Source of the DNA: VXRJ01 sp965246995
Lineage (GTDB): Bacteria > Acidobacteriota > Vicinamibacteria > Vicinamibacterales > UBA8438
Direction of reading: 5' to 3'
DNA: 64,000 nucleotides
Assembly (NCBI GenBank): GCA_965246995.1
Contig: OZ252008.1
Coordinates: forward strand, 3,534,001 to 3,598,000
The notes under the pieces were generated by a model. The model was given only the letters and a program-made list of their open reading frames with translations. It had not been told where the DNA came from and made no database searches. A program made the translations under genes and the position numbers. This document shows, piece by piece, positions 1 to 8,256 of this stretch. Every line of letters begins with the position of its first letter. Position 1 is the first letter of the stretch.

Positions 1-1567
1 CAATACTATCGCCGAATTCCAGCCACTCGTCGTCAGCGCCCCGGTAACTGGGCCAGTTGGCGAGCCCGCCGCCGTTCGGATTTCCGGTCCGCGCGAAGTT
101 CACCCAGTAGTCGGAGATAGCGTCCGAGAGTTCGTGGTCCCAGTCGCTCCAGCCTACTCCCATGACGCGCGTGTTGGCGAAGGCGTAGGCAAGGTCGCCC
201 GAATGGTACGCGCCGTAGCCATCCGGGCCGTCCGGCATCTCGATGGCCGCAGCCTCCGGCGTGTAGAGCCGGAAGACCGGCGGCGCGTGGCGGAAGAAAT
301 AGAGGTAGGCGTCGTTCCCCGACGCCTCGATCGTACGCGCCCAGGTCCGCATCTCCCAGACGAAGCTGCGGTCGGCCTGGATCATTTGCGCGCCCCATTT
401 GGTGGATTTCCCAATCTCCTCGCCATAGAAGTCGCGCACCGTCGCCGCTGCCTCGCCGTACTGTTGATCGAGCAGCCCGGCCAGTTCGTCCATCGACCGC
501 TCCGGCATCGTGGCGTAGAGGGTCGACCCCTCGTTCGCCAGCGCGCCGACGATCACCGGAACGTCGTTGTGCTCGCCCGCCGCAAAGATGGCGGCGGCGG
601 GCCGTGGCATGAAGTGACCGTCGACAATCGCGCCGGCGTTCAGGTCGGACTCAAGGATCGCCTCGGCGTCGAGCGCCCGGAGCGCGGCGAGCGCTTCCGC
701 GTCGTCACCTTCCACACCCAGGGCGGACGCGGCCTCGACGGAAGCCCCGTGCGCTGCCTCGAGGTCGGCGCGGTCGCGTCCGAAGCAGCCGCCCGAATGG
801 CCGATCGCCCGATGGAACAGCCCGCGCGCGAGCGGCGACGCCTGCAGGTAGCAGACGCTCCACGATCCGGCGGACTGGCCGAAGATGGTGACGTTCCCGG
901 GATCGCCACCGAAGTTGGCGATATGGTCGCGCACCCACTCGAGCGCCGCCACCTTGTCGAGCAGTCCCTGGTTGCCGGAAGCGCCGTGGCCCGATTCGGC
1001 GGTGAGCGCCGGATGTGCCAGGAAGCCGAACGGACCGAGGCGGTAGTTCATCGTGACCAGCACGACGCCCTTCTTCGCCAGGTTCGTACCGTCGAAGATC
1101 TGCGCGCTGCCCCACCCGCCGGTGTGGCCGCCGCCATGGAACCAGACCATCACCGGCCGCGCCTCGTCGGCCACCTCGGCGGCCGTCCAGATGTTGAGAT
1201 AGAGGCAATCCTCGTTCCGGTCGAGATCTCCCCGCGTGTAGATGGAGTCCGCGGGCGTCAGGCGCTGCCAGCAGGCCGGGCCGAACGTCGTGGCGTCCCG
1301 GGCGCCGTCCCAGGCGGCGGGCGCGACCGGCGCCTGCCAGCGCAGATCACCCACAGGGGGCTCGGCGTAGGGAATCCCGCGGAAGACGAGGACGCCGTCG
1401 TCGCCCGCCACCCGTTCACCCTCGAGGGTGCCGAGACCGGTATCGACGCTCGGGCCGAGCGGGTCGGCCATCGACGCCGGCTCGGACGCGCTGTCGCCTG
1501 ACCCGCACGCCGCGAGCAGCGCGACAAGCGCGAGGAGCACGAACGGATGGAATGGTCTGGTCGTCAT
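1..1567 (-). CDS. Type B carboxylesterase lipoprotein (3' end beyond window)
   Basis: This is a secreted alpha/beta-hydrolase of the carboxylesterase type B family, which hydrolyses carboxylic esters. About 522 residues are visible and the C-terminus runs off the window. It starts with a lipoprotein signal peptide ending in the lipobox LLAAC (Cys about residue 21), so it is probably anchored in a membrane. Family landmarks follow in order: FRGIPYAEPP near residue 65, the EDCLYLN block, the oxyanion HGGG stretch, and the nucleophile elbow GQSAG. The visible end (EWLEFGD) is typical of the last tens of residues of this family, so little is missing. The ATG at 1567 has GAGG about 8 bases upstream. 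It lies 26 bases behind the PDLQG-family gene at 1594-2637 on the same strand, so the two are likely co-transcribed. The substrate is unknown. Confidence 0.88.
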   Translation of the reverse strand, partial: MTTRPFHPFVLLALVALLAACGSGDSASEPASMADPLGPSVDTGLGTLEGERVAGDDGVLVFRGIPYAEPPVGDLRWQAPVAPAAWDGARDATTFGPACWQRLTPADSIYTRGDLDRNEDCLYLNIWTAAEVADEARPVMVWFHGGGHTGGWGSAQIFDGTNLAKKGVVLVTMNYRLGPFGFLAHPALTAESGHGASGNQGLLDKVAALEWVRDHIANFGGDPGNVTIFGQSAGSWSVCYLQASPLARGLFHRAIGHSGGCFGRDRADLEAAHGASVEAASALGVEGDDAEALAALRALDAEAILESDLNAGAIVDGHFMPRPAAAIFAAGEHNDVPVIVGALANEGSTLYATMPERSMDELAGLLDQQYGEAAATVRDFYGEEIGKSTKWGAQMIQADRSFVWEMRTWARTIEASGNDAYLYFFRHAPPVFRLYTPEAAAIEMPDGPDGYGAYHSGDLAYAFANTRVMGVGWSDWDHELSDAISDYWVNFARTGNPNGGGLANWPSYRGADDEWLEFGDSI

Positions 1568-1593
1568 CAAGTCGCCTCGGTCTTTCGCAATGA

Positions 1594-2637
1594 TCACTTC
1601 GCCTGGGCGTCGAGATTGCGTGCCACCTCCAGGATGTGGCGCGCGTCGTAGTTCCCTTCGTGGCAGGCGTACTCGTAGGTCGGCCCGGAGCGCTTCATCA
1701 GCGGGTACTCCGCGCTCCAGGGCTGCGTCCAGGTAGTCGGATCGGTGACGGTGAACTCGTACCGGATCGTCTCGTCATCGACCCGCGTGAACCGCTCCTC
1801 GACACGCAGACCGACACTTGATCCGTTGAAGTGCACCCTGTCGTTGAAGTGGACCGTCTCGACGACAAGCGTCGCCCCTTCCCAGCGTCCCCGCGAATCT
1901 CCCGCCCATTCCCGGATCGCGTCCGAAGTGTGGGGGCGACCATCGAGCGGGATGATCCGCGGCGGGTTGGCCCGCATCTCCTGTGCCACCACGACATAGT
2001 CCTCGGTCTGGAAGATCTGCATCAGGTCGTTGTACGACGCCGGCAGCATCGGCGGCCCCTCGTGGCGCCAGACCAGGCAGCGCTCCTGCAGGGTGCGAGT
2101 CGCGTGGCTGTCGAACGTTTGCACCGGATTGTTGTAGACAAGCCAGCGGCTCTCCGCCTTGCGGATCGCCTCGCGCTCCTGCGCCGACGGAACGAGCGGC
2201 GGGATCCGGCCATTCGGCGGATCGGTGATCAGTGACGTCCGGCGGGTGGTCAACCTGCGCGGATCGTCCTCCCGCAACCAAATCGAGTTGTCGTAGTGGA
2301 TGTTCTCCTGCGTCTGGCGCGTCGCCGCGAGCCGCTCCTCTTCGGTCTCGGCCGCCAGGACATTCCGTGCGCGGAGCGGATCGACACCGTCCGCCGTCAG
2401 AAGCTCGTTCAGTTCCGCCAGCTCTTCCTCGGCAAGGAACGCCCGATCCCCCAGTTGCTCGGGCCGCTCGAGCGGCGTATAGGTGGAACTGGTCCAGTAG
2501 CCCTGCAGGTCGGGATGGCCCCAAGGCGTACGGTTCACGGCGGCGGCGCTGGACTGGGCGATGGCTGGCGCGGACACCAGCAACGCCGCTGCGAAGACCA
2601 CTGTCGCCAGACCGAACAGTACGGGTCGCCGGCTCAT
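1594..2637 (-). CDS. Secreted PDLQG-family protein, copy 1 (unknown function)
   Basis: A secreted protein of about 347 residues with a clear Sec signal peptide ending near AIAQ. It belongs to a family abundant in acidobacteria that I recognise by its pattern but cannot assign a reaction to. Shared signposts are WGHPDLQGYW then PLERP near the N-terminus, DPPNGRIP in the middle, RGRWEGATLVVET, and a C-terminal YACHEGNY. It shares two conserved cysteines (ERC-L and YAC-HEGN) with the three other copies in this window, suggesting a periplasmic disulfide. I chose the ATG at 2637 because GGGAGGGG lies just upstream; an in-frame ATG at 2652 is the alternative. It is divergent from the related gene at 2754 and 26 bases ahead of the carboxylesterase. 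Confidence 0.8.
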   Translation of the reverse strand: MSRRPVLFGLATVVFAAALLVSAPAIAQSSAAAVNRTPWGHPDLQGYWTSSTYTPLERPEQLGDRAFLAEEELAELNELLTADGVDPLRARNVLAAETEEERLAATRQTQENIHYDNSIWLREDDPRRLTTRRTSLITDPPNGRIPPLVPSAQEREAIRKAESRWLVYNNPVQTFDSHATRTLQERCLVWRHEGPPMLPASYNDLMQIFQTEDYVVVAQEMRANPPRIIPLDGRPHTSDAIREWAGDSRGRWEGATLVVETVHFNDRVHFNGSSVGLRVEERFTRVDDETIRYEFTVTDPTTWTQPWSAEYPLMKRSGPTYEYACHEGNYDARHILEVARNLDAQAK

Positions 2638-2753
2638 CACACCCCTCCCCATCTATCCGGATCGCACCATGATGGACTGACCGGGACCAAGTTGCAACAT
2701 CTGTCCGAGACACGTTGAGCTTGCACCAACGACGCTGCTATCATATCGCCGAC

Positions 2754-3557
2754 ATGCGCTTAACCATGATCTGTGCCGCCGTCGTGACGGCGCTCCTGCT
2801 CGCCGCGCCCGGATTGACGTTTGCCCAGGGAGACGTCCCGCGTAACGCCTGGGATGACCGACCCAACCTGAACGGGATCTGGCAGTCGATGAGCACCGCC
2901 AACTGGAACCTCGAGGACCATATCGCCGCACCCGGCCATCCCGACCTGGGCGCCATCGGCGCGATGCCCCCGGGACTAGGAGTAGTCGTCGGGGGCGAGA
3001 TTCCGTACCAGCCGGACGCGCGCCAGCAGCGGGATGAGAACTTCGCCAACCGGATGAGCGAAGACCCCGAGGCGAAGTGCTTCCTACCGGGCGTGCCGCG
3101 CGCGACTTACCTCCCTTACCCCTTCCAGATCATGCAGGGCGATCGGAAGATCATGATGATCTACGGCTTCGCCGAGGCGAGCCGGACGATCCACATGGAC
3201 AAGGAGAATCCCGAGGCGCCGCCGCTGGACAGCTGGATGGGCCGCTCCCACGGCCGTTGGGAAGGTGACACGCTCGTGGTCGACGCGACCGGCTTCACCG
3301 GCGAACAGTGGTTCGACCGCGCCGGCAACTTCGCCAGCTCGGGGCTCAGCGTGACCGAGCGCTACACTCCCATGGGACCCAACGTGATTCGCTACGAAGC
3401 GCGGATCGAGGATCCGAACACCTTCACCCGGCCCTGGGAGATCAGTCTTCTGCTCTACCGCCGGCTGGAGGAGAACGTGCGAGTGCTGGAGTTCAAGTGC
3501 GTCGAGTTCTCGGAGGACTTGCTGTACGGACATCTGCGGCGGGAGCCAACCCGATAG
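2754..3557 (+). CDS. Secreted PDLQG-like protein, divergent copy 2
   Basis: A 267-residue secreted protein with a signal peptide ending near TFAQG. It is a shorter, more divergent relative of the genes at 1594, 3592 and 5878. It keeps NLNGIWQ in place of DLQGVW, the diagnostic HGRWEGDTLVVDATGF stretch, a KCFLPGVP motif equivalent to the RC-ITRGLP motif of the others, and a late FKC motif replacing YACHEG. The two conserved cysteines are therefore retained although the HEGN tail is lost. It is followed after 34 bases by the VOC/PDLQG fusion and then by a DUF6152 gene, probably one transcription unit. An in-frame ATG at 2715 would add 13 residues but would place the signal peptide internally. 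Function unknown. Confidence 0.78.
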   Translation: MRLTMICAAVVTALLLAAPGLTFAQGDVPRNAWDDRPNLNGIWQSMSTANWNLEDHIAAPGHPDLGAIGAMPPGLGVVVGGEIPYQPDARQQRDENFANRMSEDPEAKCFLPGVPRATYLPYPFQIMQGDRKIMMIYGFAEASRTIHMDKENPEAPPLDSWMGRSHGRWEGDTLVVDATGFTGEQWFDRAGNFASSGLSVTERYTPMGPNVIRYEARIEDPNTFTRPWEISLLLYRRLEENVRVLEFKCVEFSEDLLYGHLRREPTR

Positions 3558-3591
3558 GGCCGGCGCCCCATCGACGCGGAGGAGACAGACT

Positions 3592-5349
3592 ATGACCATG
3601 ACACGCATTGCACTGACGTTTATTGGAGTCGCCGTGCTCGTTGCCGGCGCACCGGACGTGGTCCGGGCGGCCGAGGCCGACTACCACCACGTGCACATCA
3701 CGTCCTCCGCACCGCCAGAGTCGGTCCGGTGGTACACGCGGCACCTCGACTGCGAGGCGATCTCCGACCGCGACGACACCGCGAACTGCCACGGCGTCGA
3801 AGTGACCTTCGTCGTGCAGCCGACGATGGGAAGCACACAGGGAACCGGCATCAATCACATCGGCTTCTCGTTCCCCGATGTCGCCGCGAAGATGGCGGAG
3901 TTCGAGTCGGTCGGCGTCCGTGGATCGGGCGTTCGGCTGCAGCGCTTCCCGGACGGATCGACGCTGCGCGAGGCGCCGGGCGGCTCTCTGCACGGCTACA
4001 TCTTCGACCCGTGGGGAACACGGATCGAGCTGGTGCAGGATCAGGAGTACCTCGGCTTCCACCACATCCACCTGAGCGCGACCGACCCCGAGGCGACGCT
4101 TGCCTGGTACCAGCAGATGTTCGATGGCGAGCGGGCCACGCACGCGGGCGGAGAGGAAGGCCTGCTCTTCGAGGACACCTGGGTTTTCGCGTCCGCCCAC
4201 TCCGAGGGGACGCCAGCCACCACCCATGGGCGCGCCATTGACCATATCGCGTTCATCGTCGACGACCTGGATGCGGCGGCGGCCGAGATGCGGCGGGCGG
4301 GCGTCGATATCGTTGAGGATCCGCGGGTACCCGAGGGGGGCCGCACGTCCGCTCGGCGCGCCGTCGTCAACGGCCCGGACAATGTCCGTCTGGCGGTGAT
4401 CGAGAGCGGATTTGCCGGCGTCGACTCCACGGGTGCGGTGCCGGTCTTTGCCGATGTGACGGAGCCTTACGACACCCCGGAGACCCCGTGGGGCGCACCC
4501 GACCTGCAGGGAGTCTGGACCGGCAACTCGTCGCACGGCATCCCGCTCGAGCGTCCGGAAGACCTCGAGGACATCGAGTCGCTTACTCCTGGGGAAGCGG
4601 CGTCGCGCCGCGAGCGCGGAACGCTCGGCAGCATCTGGGGCTACGAACGGGAGTGGCGCGATACAACGCTCAGCTATGACAAGAACGCACCGTCGACGCA
4701 GGTGGCGATGATCATCGACCCGCCCGACGGCCGCATTCCGGCGATGACGCCGGTAGGCGAGCAGCGCGCCGCCGACGCCGCGCGCGAGCGCGGCCGCTAC
4801 ACGAACAGTAATATTGCGGGCCCGGAAGAGGCTTCGGCTTACGTCCGCTGCATCACGCGGGGGCTGCCGGCACTGATGTTCCCCGGGGTCTACAACAACG
4901 GCCTGCAGATCTACCAGGGCCCCGGCTTCGTCGCGATCCAGAAGGAGATGATCCACGAAACACGGGTGATCCCGATGAACGATCGGCCGCAGGACGGACC
5001 GATGCTCGCCTCGTGGCTTGGCAGCACGCAGGGCCGCTGGGAAGGCGAGACGCTGGTCGTCGAGACGACGAACTTCAACGCTCGTGCTTCGTTCCGCGGT
5101 TCCAGCCCCGACATGGTGCTGACCGAGCGGCTCACGCGGATTAGCCCGACGCGGCTGGAGTATCAGTTCACGGTGAACGATCCGGACGTCTGGACCGCGC
5201 CCTTTACCGGCCGCTTCACGTTCGACCTCGACAACGAGCAGTACGACCTGGTCGAGTACGCGTGCCACGAAGGCAACTACGGCATGTTCAACATCCTGAG
5301 CGGCGCGCGGGCGCGTGACCGTGAGGCAGCGGAAGAGGGCGGCCGTTAG
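3592..5349 (+). CDS. Secreted fusion of two VOC domains and a PDLQG domain
   Basis: A 585-residue exported protein with three parts. After a signal peptide (about 1-24) comes a first vicinal-oxygen-chelate (glyoxalase/dioxygenase-fold) domain at about 25-142, with HHVHIT, NHIGFSF and a GTRIELV end. A second VOC domain at about 148-275 has HHIHLS and DHIAFIV but ends LAVIE. Two VOC domains normally pair to make one metal site. The remaining 283-585 is a full PDLQG-family domain: APDLQGVWTG, DPPDGRIP, VRC-ITRGLP, QGRWEGETLVVET and YACHEGNYG. GGAGGAGA lies just upstream of the ATG. The fusion suggests the PDLQG domain acts with a small-molecule-binding VOC partner in the periplasm; the substrate cannot be read from sequence. 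Downstream is the DUF6152 gene at 5398. Confidence 0.85.
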   Translation: MTMTRIALTFIGVAVLVAGAPDVVRAAEADYHHVHITSSAPPESVRWYTRHLDCEAISDRDDTANCHGVEVTFVVQPTMGSTQGTGINHIGFSFPDVAAKMAEFESVGVRGSGVRLQRFPDGSTLREAPGGSLHGYIFDPWGTRIELVQDQEYLGFHHIHLSATDPEATLAWYQQMFDGERATHAGGEEGLLFEDTWVFASAHSEGTPATTHGRAIDHIAFIVDDLDAAAAEMRRAGVDIVEDPRVPEGGRTSARRAVVNGPDNVRLAVIESGFAGVDSTGAVPVFADVTEPYDTPETPWGAPDLQGVWTGNSSHGIPLERPEDLEDIESLTPGEAASRRERGTLGSIWGYEREWRDTTLSYDKNAPSTQVAMIIDPPDGRIPAMTPVGEQRAADAARERGRYTNSNIAGPEEASAYVRCITRGLPALMFPGVYNNGLQIYQGPGFVAIQKEMIHETRVIPMNDRPQDGPMLASWLGSTQGRWEGETLVVETTNFNARASFRGSSPDMVLTERLTRISPTRLEYQFTVNDPDVWTAPFTGRFTFDLDNEQYDLVEYACHEGNYGMFNILSGARARDREAAEEGGR

Positions 5350-5397
5350 GCCGTCGCCGACACGCACCCGCAACAGCACGACAGCGAGGTATCACCT

Positions 5398-5829
5398 ATG
5401 CGGAACAGATTGGCACTGACTTTGGCGGGCATCGCGCTCGCGCTTCTCGTGGCGGGCAGTTCGGCGCTCGCGCATCACGCATTCTCGGCCGAGTTCGACG
5501 CGACGAAGCCGGTCGCGCTGCGGGGCAAGATCACCAAGATGGAGTGGATCAACCCGCACGCCTGGATGCACATCGACGTGACCACGGAAGACGGCACCGT
5601 CGAGAGCTGGATGATCGAAGCGGGCCCGCCGGGAGCGCTTGTCCGCCGCGGCTGGCGGAAGGACTCGGTCACTCCGGGTATCGAGGTGCTGGTCGAGGGC
5701 TACCAGGCGATTGACGGCGCACTGCGTGCCAACGGCCGCGACGTGACGTTCCCGGACGGGACGCGGCTCTTCGCCGGTTCGTCCGGCACCGGTGCGCCGA
5801 GAGACGGGCGCGACCCGACGGAGCGCTAA
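5398..5829 (+). CDS. DUF6152 family secreted protein
   Basis: A 143-residue exported protein. The signal peptide ends in ALAHHAF, so the mature protein starts with the HHAFSAEFD stretch typical of DUF6152. The rest (KITKMEWINPHAWMHIDV, then EAGPPGALVRRGW) matches the family pattern of a small beta-rich periplasmic domain. No biochemical role is established for this family. It is 48 bases behind the VOC/PDLQG fusion on the same strand and ends before the convergent PDLQG gene at 5878. Family members commonly sit beside PDLQG-type genes, which suggests a shared pathway (inference). The C-terminal 20 residues are polar and low in complexity. Confidence 0.85.
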   Translation: MRNRLALTLAGIALALLVAGSSALAHHAFSAEFDATKPVALRGKITKMEWINPHAWMHIDVTTEDGTVESWMIEAGPPGALVRRGWRKDSVTPGIEVLVEGYQAIDGALRANGRDVTFPDGTRLFAGSSGTGAPRDGRDPTER

Positions 5830-5877
5830 CAGTCCGATCGGCTCGATGAGGGGTGCGAAGGCAGCCGAGTTGGCGTT

Positions 5878-6912
5878 CTAGCGCTGCTCGGCCAGCCGAG
5901 CCGTCCTGATCATCCCGACGATCGACACGTTCCCCTCGTGGCAGGCGAACTCGAACAACGCCTCGTCAGCGCCGCGGTTGCGCAGCGGTAGTTCCGCCGT
6001 CCAGGACGTCTCCCACGTCGCCGGATCGGTCAGCGTTACGCGGTACATCAGTGCGTCTTCCGCCACGCGGGTGAACCGCTCCACCAGGTGCAGCCCCTCG
6101 GCCGAGCCCTGATACTCACTCTTCGGCGAGAAGTTCCTCGTTTCGACCACCAGCGTGTCGCCCTCCCAGTGGCCGCGCGAGTCGCCGTTCCATTGACGCA
6201 CCGCCTCCGGCAGGTGCGGCGGTCCGTCGATCGGAATGATCCGCGCGTCGTGGAACGCCTCCATCAGGAAGACGACATGGTCGGGCGTCTGGAAGATCTG
6301 GTAGTAGCTGTATGGCCCCGCGCCGAAATTGCCGCCGAGGCGTGGAACTCCGGTCGTGATGCAGCGATGGTTGTTGCTCAGGTCTTCCGGACCTAGCTTC
6401 TCGTTCCAGCCGCGATCCGACTCGGCAAGCCGTGCCGCACCGTCCGGCCGCCGCCGCGGTATCCGCCCGTTCGGGGGATCGACGACCAGCGAGGTCCGGT
6501 CGTCGAAGACGAAGCCGATCATCCCGATCGAACTGCTGGTAGACCACGCCTCGTAAGTGTCGACATCCTGGACGGCAGCGCGGAACGCTCCGTCGGCGGT
6601 GGCGAACGCGCTCCTTCCGTTCTCGAAGATCCGGTCGGCCCGCGTCTGCAGCGCCGCCACTTCCTCTGGCGCCAGCCGATCGCGGTCCGCCACGTATTCC
6701 GGCCGTTCGAGCGGCGTGCCACTGTCACTCACCCAGACACCCGACAGATCCGGCGTGCCATCCGGCAGGCGCTGTACTTCCCAGGCGCCGCCCGCCGCCT
6801 GTTGAGCGGCGGCGGGTGATGCTGCCAGTCCCGTCGCCATCGCCCCAAGGGCCAACATCACGAGCGCCGTCAGCACGGCGTCGACGCACCGATCCGGCAT
6901 CCGTTGCTGCAT
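5878..6912 (-). CDS. Secreted PDLQG-family protein, copy 4 (unknown function)
   Basis: A 344-residue exported protein. The start ATG at 6912 is preceded by AAGGAGG about 8 bases upstream. An upstream extension is open but would run across the start of the divergent molybdoenzyme gene, so it was rejected. The signal peptide ends near AAAQQ. The mature part shows TPDLSGVWVS, then PLERPEY, DPPNGRIPRRRP, HRC-ITTGVP, RGHWEGDTLVVET and FACHEGN, the same order of landmarks as in the gene at 1594. It is convergent with the DUF6152 gene and divergent from the gene at 7043. Function unknown. Confidence 0.8.
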   Translation of the reverse strand: MQQRMPDRCVDAVLTALVMLALGAMATGLAASPAAAQQAAGGAWEVQRLPDGTPDLSGVWVSDSGTPLERPEYVADRDRLAPEEVAALQTRADRIFENGRSAFATADGAFRAAVQDVDTYEAWSTSSSIGMIGFVFDDRTSLVVDPPNGRIPRRRPDGAARLAESDRGWNEKLGPEDLSNNHRCITTGVPRLGGNFGAGPYSYYQIFQTPDHVVFLMEAFHDARIIPIDGPPHLPEAVRQWNGDSRGHWEGDTLVVETRNFSPKSEYQGSAEGLHLVERFTRVAEDALMYRVTLTDPATWETSWTAELPLRNRGADEALFEFACHEGNVSIVGMIRTARLAEQR

Positions 6913-7042
6913 GGTGGCTGCCTCCTTGCGTCCCGCTGCCGCCAGCCTACTTCCCGCTGCCGCCATCCTACCGCTTCCGGGGTGATCTGTGATACGAATA
7001 CGCTGGACCGACGGACGATCATCAGTTTGGGGGGGACGGACA

Positions 7043-8209
7043 ATGGCGAAGCAGACAACCCGGCGTGAAATTCTGAAGGGAAGCCTGGCAATGGCGGGGC
7101 TCGGGATGATCGGACTGCCCGAATGGGCGATGCCGGCCCTGGCGCAGGGCGAGACGCTCATGGAGTTCACCGACCTGCCGGAGGATGTGCAGTGGATCCG
7201 CGGGCCTGACCGCCGGATCATCGACGTCCGTCAGATCGACGGCGAGTTCACGCCGATCAATCAGTTCTTCACCACACAGCACTACGGCCACCCCGAGGTC
7301 GACACGGCGACGCACCGTCTTCGTGTCTCCGGTCTCGTGGATACACCGCTGGAACTCTCGCTGGCCGACCTCCGCGCGATGCCGAGCCGCGATCTGATCT
7401 TCGGTTTCGAGTGTTCCGGCAACCGTGGCCCCCTGAACGGCCTGTCGAGCAACGGCCGCTGGACCGGCGTTCCGCTGCGCGCGGTGCTCGAGCGGGCCGG
7501 TGTCAAGGACGACGGGCGCGAGTTCGTCTTCTTCGGCACCGACCGGGGCGACGAGGAAGTCCTCTGGCGCGGCCGGACGTTCGATGTCGAACAGCAGTAT
7601 GGACGCAGCCTCGAGCGCGATCAGGCGCTGAGCGACGAAGCGCTCCTCGCGTATGACCTGAACGGCGAGCCGCTGACGGCACACCAGGGTCGCCCGCTAC
7701 GCCTGCTGGTACCCGGCTGGTATGGCGCACCGAACGTCAAGTGGCTCGCCGAGATCCACGTGCAGAAGGATCAGTACCTCGGCCGTTGGCAGGCGCGGTC
7801 CTACCGCACGCTCAAGGGCGAGACGATCAACGGCGAGATGAAGTGGATCGAGAGCGCCATCTCGACGATGCGCCTGAAGTCCTACGTCGCGCGAGTCACC
7901 GCAACCGGCGGTGGGCACAACGTCTTCGGCGTCGTGCTGCACGACGGGACGCCGATCCACTCGGTCGAGGTGCAGATCGACAACGGCCCGTGGCAGCACG
8001 CGACGCTCGACCCCGAGATGATGCGCGAGAAATACGCGTGGAAGTTCTTCAGCTACACGTGGGAAGGCGCGACGTCGGGCGAGCACACCGTCACGTCGCG
8101 CGTCACCGACGTCAACGGCAACGTGCAGCCGACCGCGGAGGACCTCGAGAACAAGATGACGTTCCTCGAGTCGAACGAACAGTTCCCGCGGAAGGTGATG
8201 ATCGCGTAG
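7043..8209 (+). CDS. Tat-exported sulfite oxidase-like molybdoenzyme
   Basis: A 388-residue molybdopterin-dependent oxidoreductase of the sulfite oxidase family, exported folded by the Tat system. The N-terminus carries TTRREILKG, a twin-arginine motif, followed by a hydrophobic segment ending ALAQG. The molybdopterin domain spans about 70-260 and contains FECSGN with Cys124, the expected molybdenum ligand. A dimerisation-type immunoglobulin-like domain occupies about 275-385 (HNVFGVVLHDGTPIHSVEVQIDNGPW). No cytochrome b5 or haem c domain is attached, so an external electron acceptor is needed. The ATG at 7043 follows a G-rich stretch that is an imperfect ribosome-binding site. The electron donor could be sulfite or another oxoanion; sequence cannot decide. 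Confidence 0.9.
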   Translation: MAKQTTRREILKGSLAMAGLGMIGLPEWAMPALAQGETLMEFTDLPEDVQWIRGPDRRIIDVRQIDGEFTPINQFFTTQHYGHPEVDTATHRLRVSGLVDTPLELSLADLRAMPSRDLIFGFECSGNRGPLNGLSSNGRWTGVPLRAVLERAGVKDDGREFVFFGTDRGDEEVLWRGRTFDVEQQYGRSLERDQALSDEALLAYDLNGEPLTAHQGRPLRLLVPGWYGAPNVKWLAEIHVQKDQYLGRWQARSYRTLKGETINGEMKWIESAISTMRLKSYVARVTATGGGHNVFGVVLHDGTPIHSVEVQIDNGPWQHATLDPEMMREKYAWKFFSYTWEGATSGEHTVTSRVTDVNGNVQPTAEDLENKMTFLESNEQFPRKVMIA

Positions 8210-8228
8210 CTGGGTGCGGATCGCGGTT

Positions 8229-8256
8229 CTCGAGACCGGCAACCCCGCGTCTCGAG
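8229..8256. terminator. Hairpin between convergent genes
   Basis: Arms CTCGAGAC (8229-8236) and GTCTCGAG (8249-8256) form a perfect 8-base-pair stem with a 12-base loop. It lies exactly between the stop of the molybdoenzyme (8209) and the stop of arsS (8257), which is the expected place for a bidirectional terminator. There is no U-tract, so the terminator role is inferred. Confidence 0.5.

Noticed and set aside
134..1501. Long plus-strand open frame opposite the carboxylesterase
   Set aside because: The minus strand gives a clear carboxylesterase with lipobox and GQSAG; the plus frame has arginine-rich composition and no motif.
3493..5379. Long minus-strand frame opposite the VOC/PDLQG fusion
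   Set aside because: It covers the fusion gene in antisense and has no recognisable domain.
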